Of a DNA stretch of 64,000 nt, positions 1 to 13,525 are shown in pieces. Within the stretch, counting starts at the first letter, position 1, and each line of letters begins with the position of its first letter. This stretch comes from Gavia stellata (Eukaryota; Chordata; Aves; Gaviiformes; Gaviidae): the NCBI RefSeq assembly GCF_030936135.1, contig NC_082595.1:86232451-86296450 (forward strand). Reading direction: 5' to 3'. The notes beneath the pieces were generated by a model. It saw only the letters and a program-made list of their open reading frames with translations, was not told where the DNA came from and did no database searches. The position numbers were made by a program, and so were the translations under genes.

Positions 1-214
1 AAAAAACCCTAAATCAAAACTCAGCTAACGTATGAGAATTCTGGACAAGGATTTATGAAGAAAGCAAAATTTTAACATTTAAATAAATGGAGAAAAGTCT
101 GCTAAAGAAAGTTACTTTTGTTTGTACCTCAAACCTGGAGCGCTAAAGATTACTGAGAAATTGTGATGAGAATCATAACAGGGTGTTACTCCTGAGCAGA
201 GTGCTGAGCAGAGG

Positions 215-590
215 GGAAGGATCATCCTTTGGACCTGCTGGCTGCACTTGCTAATGCAGCCCCCGATGATCTTGGCCGTTTCTGCTGCCAGGGCTCACTG
301 CTGGCTCAGGCTCACCTTGCTGCCCACCAGGACACCTGGCCCTTCCCCACAGAGCTGGTTCCCAGCCTGTTGTGGTGTGGGGCGTTATTCCTACCCAGCT
401 GCACGATGTTCACAAGTTTCCTGTCGGCCCATTTCTCCAGCCTCCAAGTATTGACCGTTCCCTCTAACTTGGGGTTGTCCACAAACTTGCTGCGAGGGCA
501 ACCCTTCCATTCAACTAGGCCATTAATGAAGACATTAAACAAGTATTGGTCCCAGTATTGTGTTTATTTATGACCTGGGATAAACCACCT
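215..590 (-). mobile_element. CR1 LINE fragment, old, reverse-transcriptase region
   Basis: Read on the minus strand, this stretch gives a decayed piece of the CR1 ORF2 reverse transcriptase. The peptide near 542-440 begins MFNVFINGLVEW and continues with SKFVDNPKLEG. This aligns by eye with the block [12 protein letters not shown]...[11 protein letters not shown] in the better-preserved CR1 copies of this window. The catalytic FADD box reads FVDN here, so the copy is inactive. The lower-coordinate side matches the segment 3' of that box in CR1. Both ends are truncated and no 3' tail is present. It belongs to an older subfamily than the copies at 28 kb and 35 kb. Confidence 0.8.
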
Positions 591-2331
591 TATCCTCAAT
601 TTCCTTTCTTTTGCAGTCTGACAGCTATGTCTACAGCCTTTTTCCAGTGTCTTGACTGTGTATAGTAATTACTTGCTTTGTGTTTTCCTGAATTGATCTC
701 ACACTTCTCCTATAAACCACTACCACCTGCTCAAGCTGGGATTGAGAGATATTATACACAGCCTGACTTTAGCCATCAATTTTGCTGCTCAGAAAATATA
801 CAAGTATGATTGAAAATATACGTAACCAGCAATAATTGCAGGAAATGTACATTAACCAGCCATCATTGTACCCTCAGTAGGCTATTACATGTGGAAGAAA
901 AAGGTAGCGAATATGACTCCTGAGAAATGTTTATGTTGATGGACTTGCCAGTGTACACTCAGAAACACTCAGAATTTATCTGGGGGTCATTTTCAGAGTT
1001 ATCAAGGCTTACAGAAAGCAATGCTTTACAAATAGACAAGTTCAGGACACAGAAGAATTAAAAAATATGGCCAAGTTCACCCTGTGAGGCTATGATGCCA
1101 TGAGACGGGTTTGAAAACATCTAATCCTCCTAGATATTGACCAACATAGCTTTCCCACGTAGTAGCAACCGTTCAATGTAATAATATTGTAATGTAAGGT
1201 TTCTATTTTTCAAACAGGTTAAAAAGAAATACCTTTTAATATTACACATTACAAAGCATGTATTTGGGATGCTTGACAAAGAATGAATTTTCTTTTCCTA
1301 AATTACAAGTCAATACAGATCAGTCCTGTGGTATGAAGAACCTGTGGTATGGAGCAAAGGTAATGAACTAACTTCGGTTATTCAGAAAATGTGAAAAACA
1401 CACACCTGTTAAGCCATTGATAGCTAGACTAAATAACTGGAAAGATTTTATTGTTTCCTGACAAAATAATACAGGTGCCTGTCAAAAAGCCTCCCAACAT
1501 TGTGCTATATCAAGAACAAATAAATGCTTCCACCTCTTTTTTTAAATGCTCCCATCTTTTCACATGATTCAAGAGCACATCTACTAAGTAACAGCCAGCA
1601 GAGAAATCCACTGGGTACAGGCAAAAATGAAAATGCAGTGTAAAGATTGTCTTCATGGCACCAGAGCGTAATAACCAAGGTGTGAGCTGGCTTGACATCC
1701 TCTCTCTGACAACTCACACTAATGTTTACATTGGCATATCGAAACAGTAGCCTAAAACAAGATCTGGAGGAGCATAACCACTCACTCAAAAGTATATAAA
1801 AAAATAAACATTAAATTAATGCCTATTGAAACAGATAAATTAGTGACTTTTTCTACTCTTAAAGAGGATGGGTGGCCTTTGCCTGGCAAAGCATCATCAA
1901 TAGCAGTGCGTCTGAATGTGTATTGTGCCTGTGAAGCATCAAAAGCCATAAAACAGTTTCAAATCAGAGATTTGTGGTGCTGAAGGGATTTTAAATAACT
2001 GTGCCACCCAATCTGAGTTTGGAGAATATATTTCCTGACCAGCAGTACCAGTTGTTTAACTGTGCTGCTCTTAAACAGCAACAAAAAATTAGTCTACTCC
2101 AGGACTCCACTGCACCGTCCTTATAAAACGTCTCCTAGCATTTAACTGATGTTATGCCAAAGAGGAATATTTTAGTCTGAGTCCTGCTTGACCTACCTAT
2201 GGTTGACATGACTGAATATCAGGTCCTTTTTAATGTCATTGCTACGTATGGGAACTTCGGAAATCTTGCTCAAATTTTTCACTCTTCTGACACTATTAAG
2301 TGCACAAAATCTGTTTTCATTCCGATAAAGG
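591..2331. other. gene-free stretch, no recognised feature
   Basis: AT-rich sequence with only short open frames on either strand and no family resemblance that I can see. No splice-bounded exon or repeat end was recognised. Confidence 0.5.
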
Positions 2332-2714
2332 TGTACCGGGTGCAGGTGCCAGGCGCTGGCAGCGGGGGCTGCAGGGCGGCCCCTGTGAGGAGAGGCCGGG
2401 GCTGCCCCGTGCCGGACACAGCCGGTTCCAGCCGGCTCCAACCCACCCACCGCAGGGCGCGGCTGAGAGGAAAGGTGTTTTGATGTTTGTCTTCTTGTTT
2501 CTCACGACCTGAATCTATTTAAATTGACAATAAATTCAATTAACTTTCACCAAGTGGAGTCCGGTTTATGTGTGGCAGTAACTGGTGAGCAATCTCCCTG
2601 TCTTTATCTCGACCCACGAGCTTTCTCACCCTATTTCATCCCTGCCCTGTTGAGGAGGGGGAGTGAGAGAGCAGCTGGGTGGGCTTTTGGCTCTTAGCCA
2701 AGGCTAATCCACCA
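2332..2714 (+). mobile_element. solo LTR of an endogenous retrovirus, plus orientation
   Basis: A 383-bp block starts TGTACCGGG and ends near CCACCA. Its 5' third is strongly GC-rich within AT-rich flanks, as in the U3 of an LTR family I recognise from bird genomes. A poly(A) signal AATAAA lies at 2529-2534. The 3' part has the U5-like text 'ctcgacccacgagctttct'. The flanks carry a probable target-site duplication: taaagg at 2326-2331 and aaaagg at 2715-2720, five of six bases identical, which fits a 6-bp duplication. No internal gag, pol or env is present, so it is a solo LTR. Open frames inside it are chance. Confidence 0.75.
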
Positions 2715-5700
2715 AAAAGGCTTTTCACAAAGAAGAATTTCTGAAGATACTTCCTTTCGGGGGAAAACTGAAATTCTGCATCAGAAGAATATACAATTTT
2801 TGAAATGTATTTCTCACCTTTATATTTATTATTATTGCAATATTTCGTGACATGTAAGCATTATTGCTGCATGATGTGACACCTCCTGTCACATTAAATT
2901 TCATCACATTGTGACACATTGTACCAGCAGCAATATAACTCAATATATCATTATATATGCAATACTATACTATACTATGGCATAATATAACTATTCTTAA
3001 TTTTTTTCTAACTTTTAAAATTATTTTGGCTAGGTATTTGTAAATACTGCCTGAAAATAGTGAGTATTTAAAATGCCTACATTAAGCATTTCAGTTTATG
3101 TCCCTAACCTGGCAGCCTGTTTGTCCTAAGATCTGTTTTCAGTGAGTAGTGAGCTAGGAGCATTTTAGAGAATTTCAAGCTTCTGCTCTTATTGGCTCTC
3201 TGAAGTTATGTTTCTCTCTCCATAAACTATATTGACAGAAAGAAAGGCTAGACTCATAACTTGGGGTTTTAATGCCACATGGCATGAGTACTCTAGTTAT
3301 CCTGAAGGAAGTGAGATAGATTCTGAACTATTTCACTACAAAAATAAAAAAATCTTCCCAACAGAAGGTACTGAAACTTGCTGTTCACATAATTAGTATA
3401 TTTTGAGTTTATCTTCTTTTGTGTTTGAAGAGCCGAAGTGTTTTATTACAGCAAACACAGAAGACATTCACTTCTAGAAAATCAGTAGTTTCAATCAGTG
3501 GTAACAGCTGTCCTTTAAAGGTTGAGACATGTAATAAAGTCCAGCAATATTTTTATATTATTGTGAATTTCTGCTGATTGATGCACTATTCTATACTGTC
3601 ATGAGAAAACAAAAAAATAAAATAACAGAACAGAAAAAAATAAAGTGATATTGAAAGGATAATCACAATTAAAAATGGCATTCTTTAAAATAAAGCACTA
3701 AACATTTTTATCTCAAAGCTTTCCTCTAGGAACAATTTAATTTACAAAAGAAGAAAAAAATCAATATAATTTTTTGAAGAATGATTGAATTGATGATAAA
3801 GGTTTAATGAAAATTTTACTACAAGGTTTTGTACAGATCGTCAGTCAGGTTGACATCTCAAATAAATAATCCAGTTATTTTTAAGAATGTGAGATCACAG
3901 TCTTTGTAATGACCTAGAGTTTTTTTCTAGTATCATGACATTAAAAGTATAATGTGCTTTTTATGCTTGCATTCAATTTATTTTTCTTTTCATTTCTTGA
4001 TTGCCAGAATGTTAATTCCGTGCAAATTTGTTCTTGCATATCATTTCACCCTCTAAAAAAATTACTGTTTGTCTTTCCATGCTTGTCAGGTTTTACAAAT
4101 AAACTAGCTGGAAAAAAAAATCAACTTACACACCTGCTTTGGTTTGACATATGTCTTTCTATAGAGCAACCAGATACACTTAAGGGTCTGGGTTTTCTTT
4201 TATATATTGCTGTAAAATGCAGCGGCTTATTGCAGACCCTGGAGCACAAAGGGAAGCAATATACAGAAGCTTCATTAGGACACAGATATTGGCTTTCCAG
4301 TACTGTGCGACTGAACCAATACTGATAAAATAGGCTGTAGGATTTCCAGGTCACCAGTCATCAAAGAATATTCAATACATCCTGGGCTATTTAAGAATCT
4401 GATACAATTTTTTTTTTTGCTTGTAATCTCATTCATTTATTGTTATCTATCATCTCCAACAGAATGTACTTATCATATGAGACCATTCTATAACCCTTCC
4501 TGGTTTTTGTTACATCTTTATCTAATATTTTTCTTTTGTCACCTCCAGGTTGTTTCTTAATTTTAAAAAAGTATGAAATGTGAAACAGATCATACAAATA
4601 ATAATACTCTTCCTTTCCTTATAACACTTACTATTTTTGGATTGGTCCAAAAACTACAGCATCTTTTTTTCTTCTTGGTTTTTCTTTTCTTTTCTGCTTG
4701 TACTTTTGTCCTCTTCGCTTCCTGTCTTTTGCTGATATATAAAGGAAAATAGAATTCCCAAGCATTTGTACCCAAACAATTAGTAAATCATAGCACATTT
4801 AGACCATAAATCATGTTCATTGATCCTGCACAAGTAGTTACCAAGCACATCTTATAAAGCCAAAGAATATTATTCTTCTTTTTAAGAAAAGCGTACAGTT
4901 ATGAAATCAGAATTACAAGGTAGCATCTGTTTCCCTGAAAAACTGAAATGTCTTTGTTTCTTATATATTCATTATTAGCTTACTCTTTTGAGACATTCCT
5001 CTTCTCTAGGGTTACCAAAGAGGGTACAATGCTAGTGGTTCTAATATCAAGATACCTGATGGCAGATACATGTTTGGTGGGAATCAGAGTGACTAGAAGT
5101 TTGTCATTAGAATACAATGCTTAAAACATGTCCTATAGACACACAGTACAAAAACGTAAACTAATTAGCTGTAATTTTAATCAATTTTAGTCAAATGGAA
5201 AATCTTGGATTTGTAAAAGAATATTTTAAGTAAAAATATGGAAAGGGGATACTGTTAAGAACAGTGAAGAAAGTTTAATAAGTGGTCATTGCACCCTTGG
5301 TTGCACATTAACACAAAAATGTTAAAACGTTAACTCTTAACGAGACGCTACACTTGGCTAAGGAGCAAAACACATGTAAGAATGACTTTCAGGATATGGT
5401 GGCTGCTTCACTTTGTGTAAGAAGGGCTTTTAAAAATGATTAAGTTATTTCAGAGAAAACCATACAAATTTCCCAGTTGTATATTGTTTTCATAACCCTT
5501 GCATAAGAACACAAAGTCTTTTCATTCCTTAAAATTCTCACTGATTTGAAAATGAGTCCTGTTTGCGAAGTACAGGCATTTGTCTCTAAAGCGTGTTTAG
5601 GTGATGCAACCTGCAATCACTGCCCAGTGTGTTATTCAGGAGCGTTTTCATGCTCCCATGTGTGCTCTCCCATCTCTCCTTCATGTGCTGTGCACACCTA

Positions 5701-8700
5701 TTGGATGGGTCTGGCAGGCGTGAACAATTCCCACCAGCTGTCTGACCATGCCCAGCTTTGTTCCAAATGGAAAGCTGGCACTCACGGCCCTTTTTTTTCG
5801 CTCAATCCCCTGTTTGGTGTTTTGATTTTTCATTATGCTTACCAGTCTGCCATGGGAATTTCAGAAAATATCTCATCTTGCAGCCTTCAAACAACTGAAA
5901 GCAAACAGAAGTTAAAAACATAGATTACTTTGACCTCCCTTCTGCTACTGCAGCTGGAAATGTGGAAATTTACGCTGTGGTATAATCTTCTTTCAGGACA
6001 GGTTGCCTCTGTTTCCTGTGGTTCTGTGCTCTTTGGCAGAGACACGGTATCAGTCAGCACTTCTGCCTTTCAGCTAAATGCTCCCGGATGGGTGAGCCAA
6101 ATACCAGTGACAAACTGTCTGCACATTGTAATGATTTTTTTTTAAATGCAAGATTTTGCATTAAAATAGTGACTCTTTTTGTCATCATTCTTTAGCAAGT
6201 CAGGCAAACAGTTGTAAACTTGTCTCATCTCGTATGATTCACAGCCCAGGACTGTACGAGGTGTGTGTCAAGGCACAATTTGGCCTTTAAATGTGTAAAT
6301 ATCTGAAATGCAATCTACATGAAGAAAAGGGCAACTGTAAGGGAAAGAGAGAGTAGATTCATTTTGTTAAGGCAGCAATGACTGGCAGATCCTTAGAAAT
6401 TGGTAATTTACCTATGCTCATGGCGTTGCTTAAACCTCTACCAGATTATACTTGGATGTACTCACTGACAAGCATGGGGAGCCTTGGAAGTCCAGTTAAG
6501 AAAGGGGTTTTTATAGAACTGGACTTGCTTTTTGCATATAACTAAATAGAAGAGATGCAATAAGGCAGAGCCTTGAAAAGAAGGAATACAAGAGAAAAAG
6601 AAAACAGAGAAGTTGAATTAGTAGTAGCCAACCCCAAAAATTCAGGTTTCTGATGAGACAAATATTTACATTTTGGATACTTATTCAAACTTTGGATAGT
6701 TTGTACAAACCTGTGAAATCTGCAGAACATCATGCTCAGATTTCATGTGGAATATATTTTACAAATATCTGATGTAGGTTATTTAGAGAGCAAGCTTCAA
6801 TTCTTGCATGAACTGGTTCCTAAGGGTTAAAGGATCAAATCCCTAAGATACAATATCTTCTACCTCTAGATCCTAGCTGGCAGAAAGATACAGGAAAATA
6901 GGAGTCTGAAAATTAAGCTTCCACTATTTCCAGAGCCTGAAGCAATATTTGAGTCACTTCTACTGTTCAACATGGATTAAGTTGAAGATGGTATTTATAA
7001 TTTTAGACACATTCAGCCAGCCTACGAAGACTTTGATATAAATAACTTTTCATCTCAAACGTAAAAACAGTGACTTCCATGAAAAATTCATCCAATGATT
7101 ACATCAGAGAAAAAAATGAAGCTGACACTGTTATATACTTAATGGCATCGGTTACAGTATGATTACCAGCATGTCATAAACATTAAAAAAGGACTGTGCT
7201 AACATTTTAAGCTAGAAAAACCAAAGGTAACAAATGCTCTGCCCAAGCTTCAAGGATGTTTGAGTCTCAGTGAGTGACAATTGTCTCCATATTTAGATAC
7301 TATGTTTATGTGAAAACAAAGCAAGCCTGTAATATTTGCCCAAATTGTGGGTCACTTTTTCCTGTGAAAATGGCTAAAATAGCAAACAAACAAAAACCCC
7401 AGAACAACATCAAAAAGGTTTTGTATCAGTTCAGAGGGTACAGTCACTTAGAGGGCAAAGTTTCATTCTTTGCAGAAGAGGATAAAAGAATAGGTCATTA
7501 AAAAAAGAAAAAGAGAGGATTAAGTGATTAGGTAAAATTAAGATTTAAGGTTTACATTCAGAGCTCCATGAAGTCCACACAGTTTTCCATTAATTTTAGG
7601 CCCTGTGATGATACAATCTAATCTTACAGAAATTTGATCTTTATACTTACTTATTCAATAAATAACATTATAACTTTGTTTAAAAGTATATACTGAATGA
7701 ATGCAGTTATATCAGAAATGTGTTCAGTGGCCGTAGTTCTAGCTGATGACAGTATCTCACCTTGTTCAGTGCTGCAAAATTAAAAGGAAAGGAATGAAGA
7801 GCTATAAAAAGTCATCAAAGCAAGACAGAAGTGACCAGGTTTCAGTGGAACTAATACATAGAAAAAGGATTAAAAGCAAATAATTAAAATCATAAAAAAA
7901 GGAAGCAAAGCATATTAAATTTGAGAGGAACACAGATGACCTGACTCTGCCTTACGAAGTGATGCAATAATTGTTATCAAAAGTTTGAAAGCACCGGTAG
8001 ACAAAGACAATTAAAAAAGATCACCCTCTGCGAGTAAAATCCTGTAAGATAATTCTGGTGTATGTACCTGAAAATTAATTAAACTTTAAAAGCTGGATAC
8101 TGAATAAAACAGAGTACAGCCAACAACCCACTTAGATTCTTACTTATTGCTGTATCGGGGGCCCTTCTGTTTCCTATTAGAAAGCATGTGTAGAGAAAAG
8201 CTGGTTACAGTGGAAGGAAAGAAAGGTTAATAGAAACAGTGACTGAAGGATGTGTGTCTGTTTTCTCATTTTACATCATATGTGCCAAAGCATTCAGATA
8301 GCTTCTTTCTGTGTCAAATAATGTCTGGCTGCAACAGGGGCAAATGCCAAGGAGGCTTGGAGCAAGGACAGGTGCTGCATAGGTTCCCTACAAACTTACA
8401 CAGATTCTAACAGATCAGTTTCTTGGTTTTGCAAACCTACTGCTGCATGAATGTCAAAGACCTTTTAATATCTTGGTTAAAAACTGCTGAGTGTCTTGTT
8501 GGTAATGATTTTAATATCTTTAGATAACACCACGATAAATGATCTAGAAGACATCAGATTAAGTAAATAATTTCAAGGGGTCATTTTTCTCCAAAAGGAA
8601 ATATGCCTTCTGTACCTTTGACAGAAATAAAAGAAACTATTGGCAGTCGTGTGCCTATGGAACACATATGTAACTTCTGAATGCAAAAGAAATTTTGCAT

Positions 8701-8861
8701 GGGATTCCAGATGAAGACCTAGGTAAAATGGTGAAGGGAAAGTTTAGTTTTGTTCTATTTGACTTAACCACTTGTAGTTTGTTTTTTCTCTCTTTCAGTG
8801 AATTTATAACTTTGATATCTCTGTTAAAATAATTTTAAAATTAAATCTTGTAACTTTGCTG
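2715..8861. other. gene-free stretch, no recognised gene
   Basis: About 6 kb of AT-rich DNA. The longest open frames (5546-5923 plus, 125 codons; 3954-4325 plus, 123 codons) have no recognisable domain, no good splice context and low-complexity composition. They look like chance. No CR1 or LTR end was recognised here. Confidence 0.5.
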
Positions 8862-9897
8862 GGTAAAAATCTGGCTGGACAGCTGGGACCAAAGGGTTGT
8901 GGTGAATGGAGTTAAATCCAGTTGGTGGCCGGTCACAAGCGGAGTCCCCCAGGGCTCAGTATTGGGGCCAGTTTTGTTTTATATTTTTATCAATGATTTG
9001 GATGAGGGGATTGAGTGCTCCCTCAGCAAGTTTGCAGATGACACCAAGTTGGGCGGGAGTGTTGATCTGCTCGAGGGTAGGAAAGCTCTGCAGAGGGATC
9101 TGGACAGGCTGGATGGATGGGCTGAGGCCAATTGTATGAGGTTCAACAAGGCCAAGTGCCGGGTCCTGCACTTGGGTCACAACAACCCCATGCAACGCTA
9201 CAGGCTTGGGGAAGAGTGGCTGGAAAGCTGCCCCACAGAAAAGGACCTGGGGGTGTGGGTTGACAGCCGGCTGAATATGAGCCAGCAGTGTGCCCAGGTG
9301 GCCAAGAAGGCCAACGCATCCTGGCCTGTATCAGAAATAGTGTGGCCAGCAGGAGTAGGGAGGTGATTGTCACTCTGTACTCAGCGCTGGTGAGGCTGCA
9401 CCTTGAATAATCTGTTCAGTTTTGGGCCCCTCACTACAAGAAGGACATTTAGGTGCTGGAGCATGTCCAGAGAAGGGTGACAAAGCTGGTGAGGGGTCTG
9501 GACCACAAGTCTTAGAGGAGCAGTTGAGAGAGCTGGGCTTATTTAGTCTGCAAAAGAGGAGGCTCAAGGGAGACCTTATTGCTCTCTACAACTACCTGCA
9601 AGGAGTTTGTAGAGAGGTGGGTGTTGGTCTCTTCTCCCAAGTGACAAGTGATAGGACAAGAGGAAATGGCCTCAAGTTGCACCAGGGTAGGTTTAGATGA
9701 AAGGGTTGTCGGACATTGGAACAGGCTGCCCAGGGAGGTGGTTGAGTCACCACCCCTGGAGGTATTTAAAAGACGTGTGGATGAGGCACTTCGGGACATG
9801 GTTTAGTGGTGGACTTGGCAGTGTTAGGTTAACGGTTGGACTTGATGATCTTAAAGGTCTTTTCCAACCTAAACAATTCTATGATTCTATGATTCTA
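8862..9897 (+). mobile_element. CR1 LINE, 5'-truncated, with 3' ATTCTATG tail
   Basis: The element begins inside ORF2, next to the reverse-transcriptase text 'gtggtgaatggagtt', and runs to a 3' end with the CR1-type repeat 'attctatgattctatgattcta' at about 9876-9897. The missing 5' part is the usual result of incomplete target-primed reverse transcription. Plus-strand orientation. The 3' untranslated text 'ggttggacttgatgatcttaa' also occurs, inverted, in the copies at 28 kb and 35 kb. Confidence 0.93.
8899..9366 (+). pseudogene. CR1 ORF2 reverse-transcriptase fragment, frameshifted
   Basis: The frame encodes [13 protein letters not shown], the [11 protein letters not shown] catalytic box and [15 protein letters not shown], which are palm and thumb motifs of CR1 reverse transcriptase. 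Compared with the copy at 28 kb, one base is missing near 9317 ('aacgcatcc' against 'aacggcatcc'). This shifts the frame, so the last ~20 residues are out of register. Further downstream, in the original register, stop codons fall in 'cttgaataatctg' (about 9405) and 'gacatttaggtg' (about 9446). The copy is dead. Confidence 0.85.
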
Positions 9898-10106
9898 ACT
9901 GATTTCAGTTTGCAATTGATATTGCAGAAAGCTATTGTCGTGTGCAATGATATAGTCATGGACTAACAAACTGAGGCAGTTATTAACAGCCATACAACAG
10001 TCCTAAAACGGAAAAGCCATTTAAACACTGAAAAGAGAAAAAGTGAAGAATAGCCACTAATGGAACACTGTTTCCACTAGAGAACTTCTTTTATCAACCT
10101 GTTTCA
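9898..10106. other. short spacer between two CR1 copies
   Basis: About 200 bp of unique-looking AT-rich sequence separating two CR1 elements of different subfamilies in the same orientation. Confidence 0.5.
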
Positions 10107-10566
10107 GTGGTCCAGAGAAGTGCCACGAAAATGGTCAGAGGGCTGGAACACCTCTTGTATGAGGAAAGGCTGAGAGAGTAGGGATTGTTCAGCCTGGAGA
10201 AGAGAAGGCTATGAGAAGACCTTTTTGCAGTCTTTCAGTACTTAAAGGGGGCTTATAAGAAAGATGGGGACAGAATTTTTAGTAGGGCTTGTTGCAATAG
10301 GACAAAGGGTAGTGGTTTTAAACTAAAAGAGAGTGAATTCAGATTAGATATAAGGAAGAAATTTTTTACGCTGAGGGTGGTGAAACACTGGAACAGGTGC
10401 CCAGAGAGGTGGTAGATGCCCCATCCCTGGTAACATCCAAGGTCAGATTGGATGGGGCTCTGAGCAACCTGATCTAGTTGAAGATGTCCCTGCTGATTGC
10501 AGGGGGGTTGGACTAGATGACCTTTAAAGGTCCCTTCCAACCCAAACTATTCTATGTTTCTATGAT
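10107..10566 (+). mobile_element. CR1 LINE 3' fragment, second subfamily
   Basis: Contains the CR1 ORF2 C-terminal and 3' UTR text in order: 'cagagggctggaacacctc', 'cagcctggagaagagaagg', 'acttaaagggggcttataag', 'gatataaggaagaaatttt' and 'gttggactagatgacc', ending 'ctattctatgtttctatgat'. The 'aaagggggcttataagaaag' block and 'gactagatgacctttaaagg' end differ from the element at 8862-9897, so this is a separate insertion of another CR1 subfamily. It is heavily 5'-truncated. A stop in 'gagagagtagggattg' and other changes show decay. Confidence 0.9.
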
Positions 10567-13454
10567 CTTGGTTCTTTTCTTGCTTTTTAAGTATTTGCTT
10601 AAAACTTCCATACACTGAGCTTGATACCTTTCAAGGGGAGTAGAATAATAAAAAAAAGTGGGAGACAGCACAGAGAGTTTTGTTTCAGCCAGTTCAGGCC
10701 TGGTCTGAGAGTGCAGGAGGTAAGGAAAGGGAGCCCCATCCTTGCTACGTCAGGCATTAGGGGTATGAATGTCAGACCCTTAATTCCCCAAAAACCATTT
10801 CCACCTCTTGTTTATCAGAGGTGAGATCCCACATTAAATTAGCACCTGAATTGGATAGTTGCTATCAGCAAGGTAATTAAAAATGGCTATTCTATAAAAT
10901 TCTAATTTTTAATCTTATAATATTAGGTTATTATAATTAGCCTGCTCCTTTACTGAGCTTCAGATGGCACCTATTGCTGTTTTTACCCATGATGCTAAGG
11001 CGTATTTCGGGAGAGAATAGCTGGTGCTGATATTACTGGGATTTTATTTATTTATTTTATGAGATTACATGGGACAATTATATTGTCTGGCTTATCATAT
11101 CTCTTACTCCAATTTTAAGTTTCAAAGGAGTTAACATTCTTGGCCATAAATACTTGCAAATGCATTTATAAAGACTCAGGAAAGCAGGTTTTGTAGTTCT
11201 CATTTTGCCTTCATTCTTCTCTACTGTTTTAGAGTATTTAGCTAGTTATTCAAATGAATATGGAGTATATGTCACTGCAAATTACAGTACATTGTACATG
11301 GTTATTTTTACAGTTAGGGACTATTTTGTCAGTTGTCAACCAAACAACAAGGACATCTCCCAAGACACAAAGGCAATGCCTCACTGTATGTATGTGAGAT
11401 ATCTAGCTCAAGAAACGGTGACGAGATAAAGTTATAAAGCTCTGCCAAATGATGAAATTTACTTCTTTTTTCCTTATAGAGATGCTATTGACTTATTCAG
11501 GTGGTTTGGGTTGCTTTGCTTTGGGTTTTTTTTGTTTTGTGAGGGTAAGAGATGCCAAAATGATACATTTTGGTGATGTCTTAAGTGATAACAAGTAAGA
11601 TTTATAAAAATCATGGCTCATCTGACATTATTTTATAGCTCCAGAATATTCTGGAATAAAAATAACCTTATCAATTATGGCTTAAGTTGCTAAATCATAT
11701 TTCCTTTCAACAATTTACTGTAGAAAAGGATGCATGAACTGATTTCCGGTACTCTGAAAGAGACAAATTTAATAAGATTTTAATTTCTTGGTATGAATGG
11801 CTTGCTATTCCTGAACAATCTGAATAATGGAGTTTTTGTAAATAATGGCTTTTTAATACTTATTTTGATGTCATAGGTTCAGGTAAGATCAGTATACTTT
11901 TCCCCTTTAAAAATTCTCTTAAATCATCCATAAATATTCTAAGCAGAATTTCCCAATCCTTACATGAAATGATACAGCCCAAATTTCCCTATCTGTAATA
12001 CAGTAAGATAACTCATACCATCAATTTATGAAATAAGTAATTTTAATCCTATTTCAGAAGGGAGCCATCCTAAAGGAATATTCTCCATCAAAGTTCTTAA
12101 AGCAGAAGAGCCAAAATGAGACTGTAGCCAAATGAGCCACTTTCATTATCTACTTCTTTGGTTTGGCTCTTCATAAGCATTTTCTTTCTTAAACAGTAAA
12201 GTAGCTATTGTTGGTAGCTTTGATTACTGAATTTATCTGCAGTGCAGGTGTTCTCTATAATTTGATAAGGTACTCCCAATGTTAAAAGAGTGGACCTCCT
12301 TTAGCAAGTGGATTATGTCAATTCATGTTTGCGAGGTTAATTTCATGTGGAAAAGATCCAAAAAAGGGACTCTGCTAAGTCTTCAGATGAGTCACAATGA
12401 TTCTTTTCCTTCCCCTCCTGGCTTACGGATTTCTGTACAATTAAAATCCAGACACTCTGAACAGAAATCAAAGCTGAATCAGTTATATAATAAACCTGCT
12501 ATGACAGATTCAGTGGATGCCAGGGGCTGGTTCAAGGTCTTTAGGTAAAATCCCAGTGCTGGTACTTTCTTTGTAGAATGATACGTGGCAGGAAAAAACA
12601 TTAGAGCATCCAATTTGGCCAAACATCTCAGTTGCTAAGTTTAAGTAAAACAAAGATAAAGTCATCAACTTTTTTTCTTCCTCTGACAGAATGAAACAAA
12701 TCCAGCAGGAACGGAAAGAGAAAATTGTTTGCGAGTTGTTATTCAGTAGCTGCTATCACTGATTAAGGTGACTGACACATTATCGTGTGGCCTCAGCAAT
12801 CTTTTCTGAACTAGAGTACTTGAAAAATGATGGGATTTTCAAGTTTTTAAAAAATGTGAACTTTTTAATGAAAAAGTTTTGATTTTTTTTTTTTCTCTTT
12901 TTTTTTAATCCAGCTTGATCTGGCTTTTAAAAGGGTGAATTTATTAACACATTACTGATCTGGAGACCAATAGCATATTGTGACAGGGTGCCCTTTAAAG
13001 TAAAAGATATGAATTCATGTGCCATTAACTGTCTCTGTAAAAGCCAGCAGACATAAAGACCATTGTGAAGAAAAAAACATACCTCTCAATACATAATTTG
13101 CAAAATATTGCAACTGTGGATTTGTAACTTCAACTCAGTTGATGTCCTGGGAGATAAAGGTTTACATGGGTAGAGGAATCAGCATTAGGGAGAGGAGAAT
13201 CTCACTAATTTTTGGATAAACTGAAGAGCAATCCATTAAAATTTTCATAAGTGCCAGATACCTAAACAAAGGCAACAGTACAGATATCCCCTAGCAAGCA
13301 GATTAATAAGGAAGTTCTGCAGATGGGATGTAAGGAGCAGTACGATCGAGTTGAGCCCTTGCTGCCAGGAAAGGCATCAGAGAAATCCCTTACTGCAATG
13401 AGAAAAGGAGGCTCAGAGCTGGTGTATTTTGAGTTTGCATATTCTTGTGTTTTC
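10567..13454. other. gene-free stretch, no recognised feature
   Basis: AT-rich sequence with homopolymer runs (for example the T-rich run at about 12884-12906). No exon or repeat end was recognised. Confidence 0.45.
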
Positions 13455-13525
13455 ATAGGATCAAAAGATAATTCAGGTCAGAAGGGACCTCTGGTCACCT
13501 ACTGCAATCCCTTGCTCCTATCTTG
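13455..13525 (-). repeat. possible CR1 3'-end remnant
   Basis: The text 'ttcataggatcaaaagataattcaggtcagaagggacctctggtcacct' (given here as adjoining pieces, starting near 13455) resembles the inverted CR1 3' end, in which a tail repeat is followed by 'aggttggaagggacct' and 'atcatctagtcc'. Identity is patchy and the rest of the element is not recognisable. This is a weak call. Confidence 0.35.

Noticed and set aside
5546..5923. 125-codon plus-strand frame rich in Cys and Ser
   Set aside because: Cysteine spacing matches no family I recognise, there is no splice or promoter context, and the length is reachable by chance.
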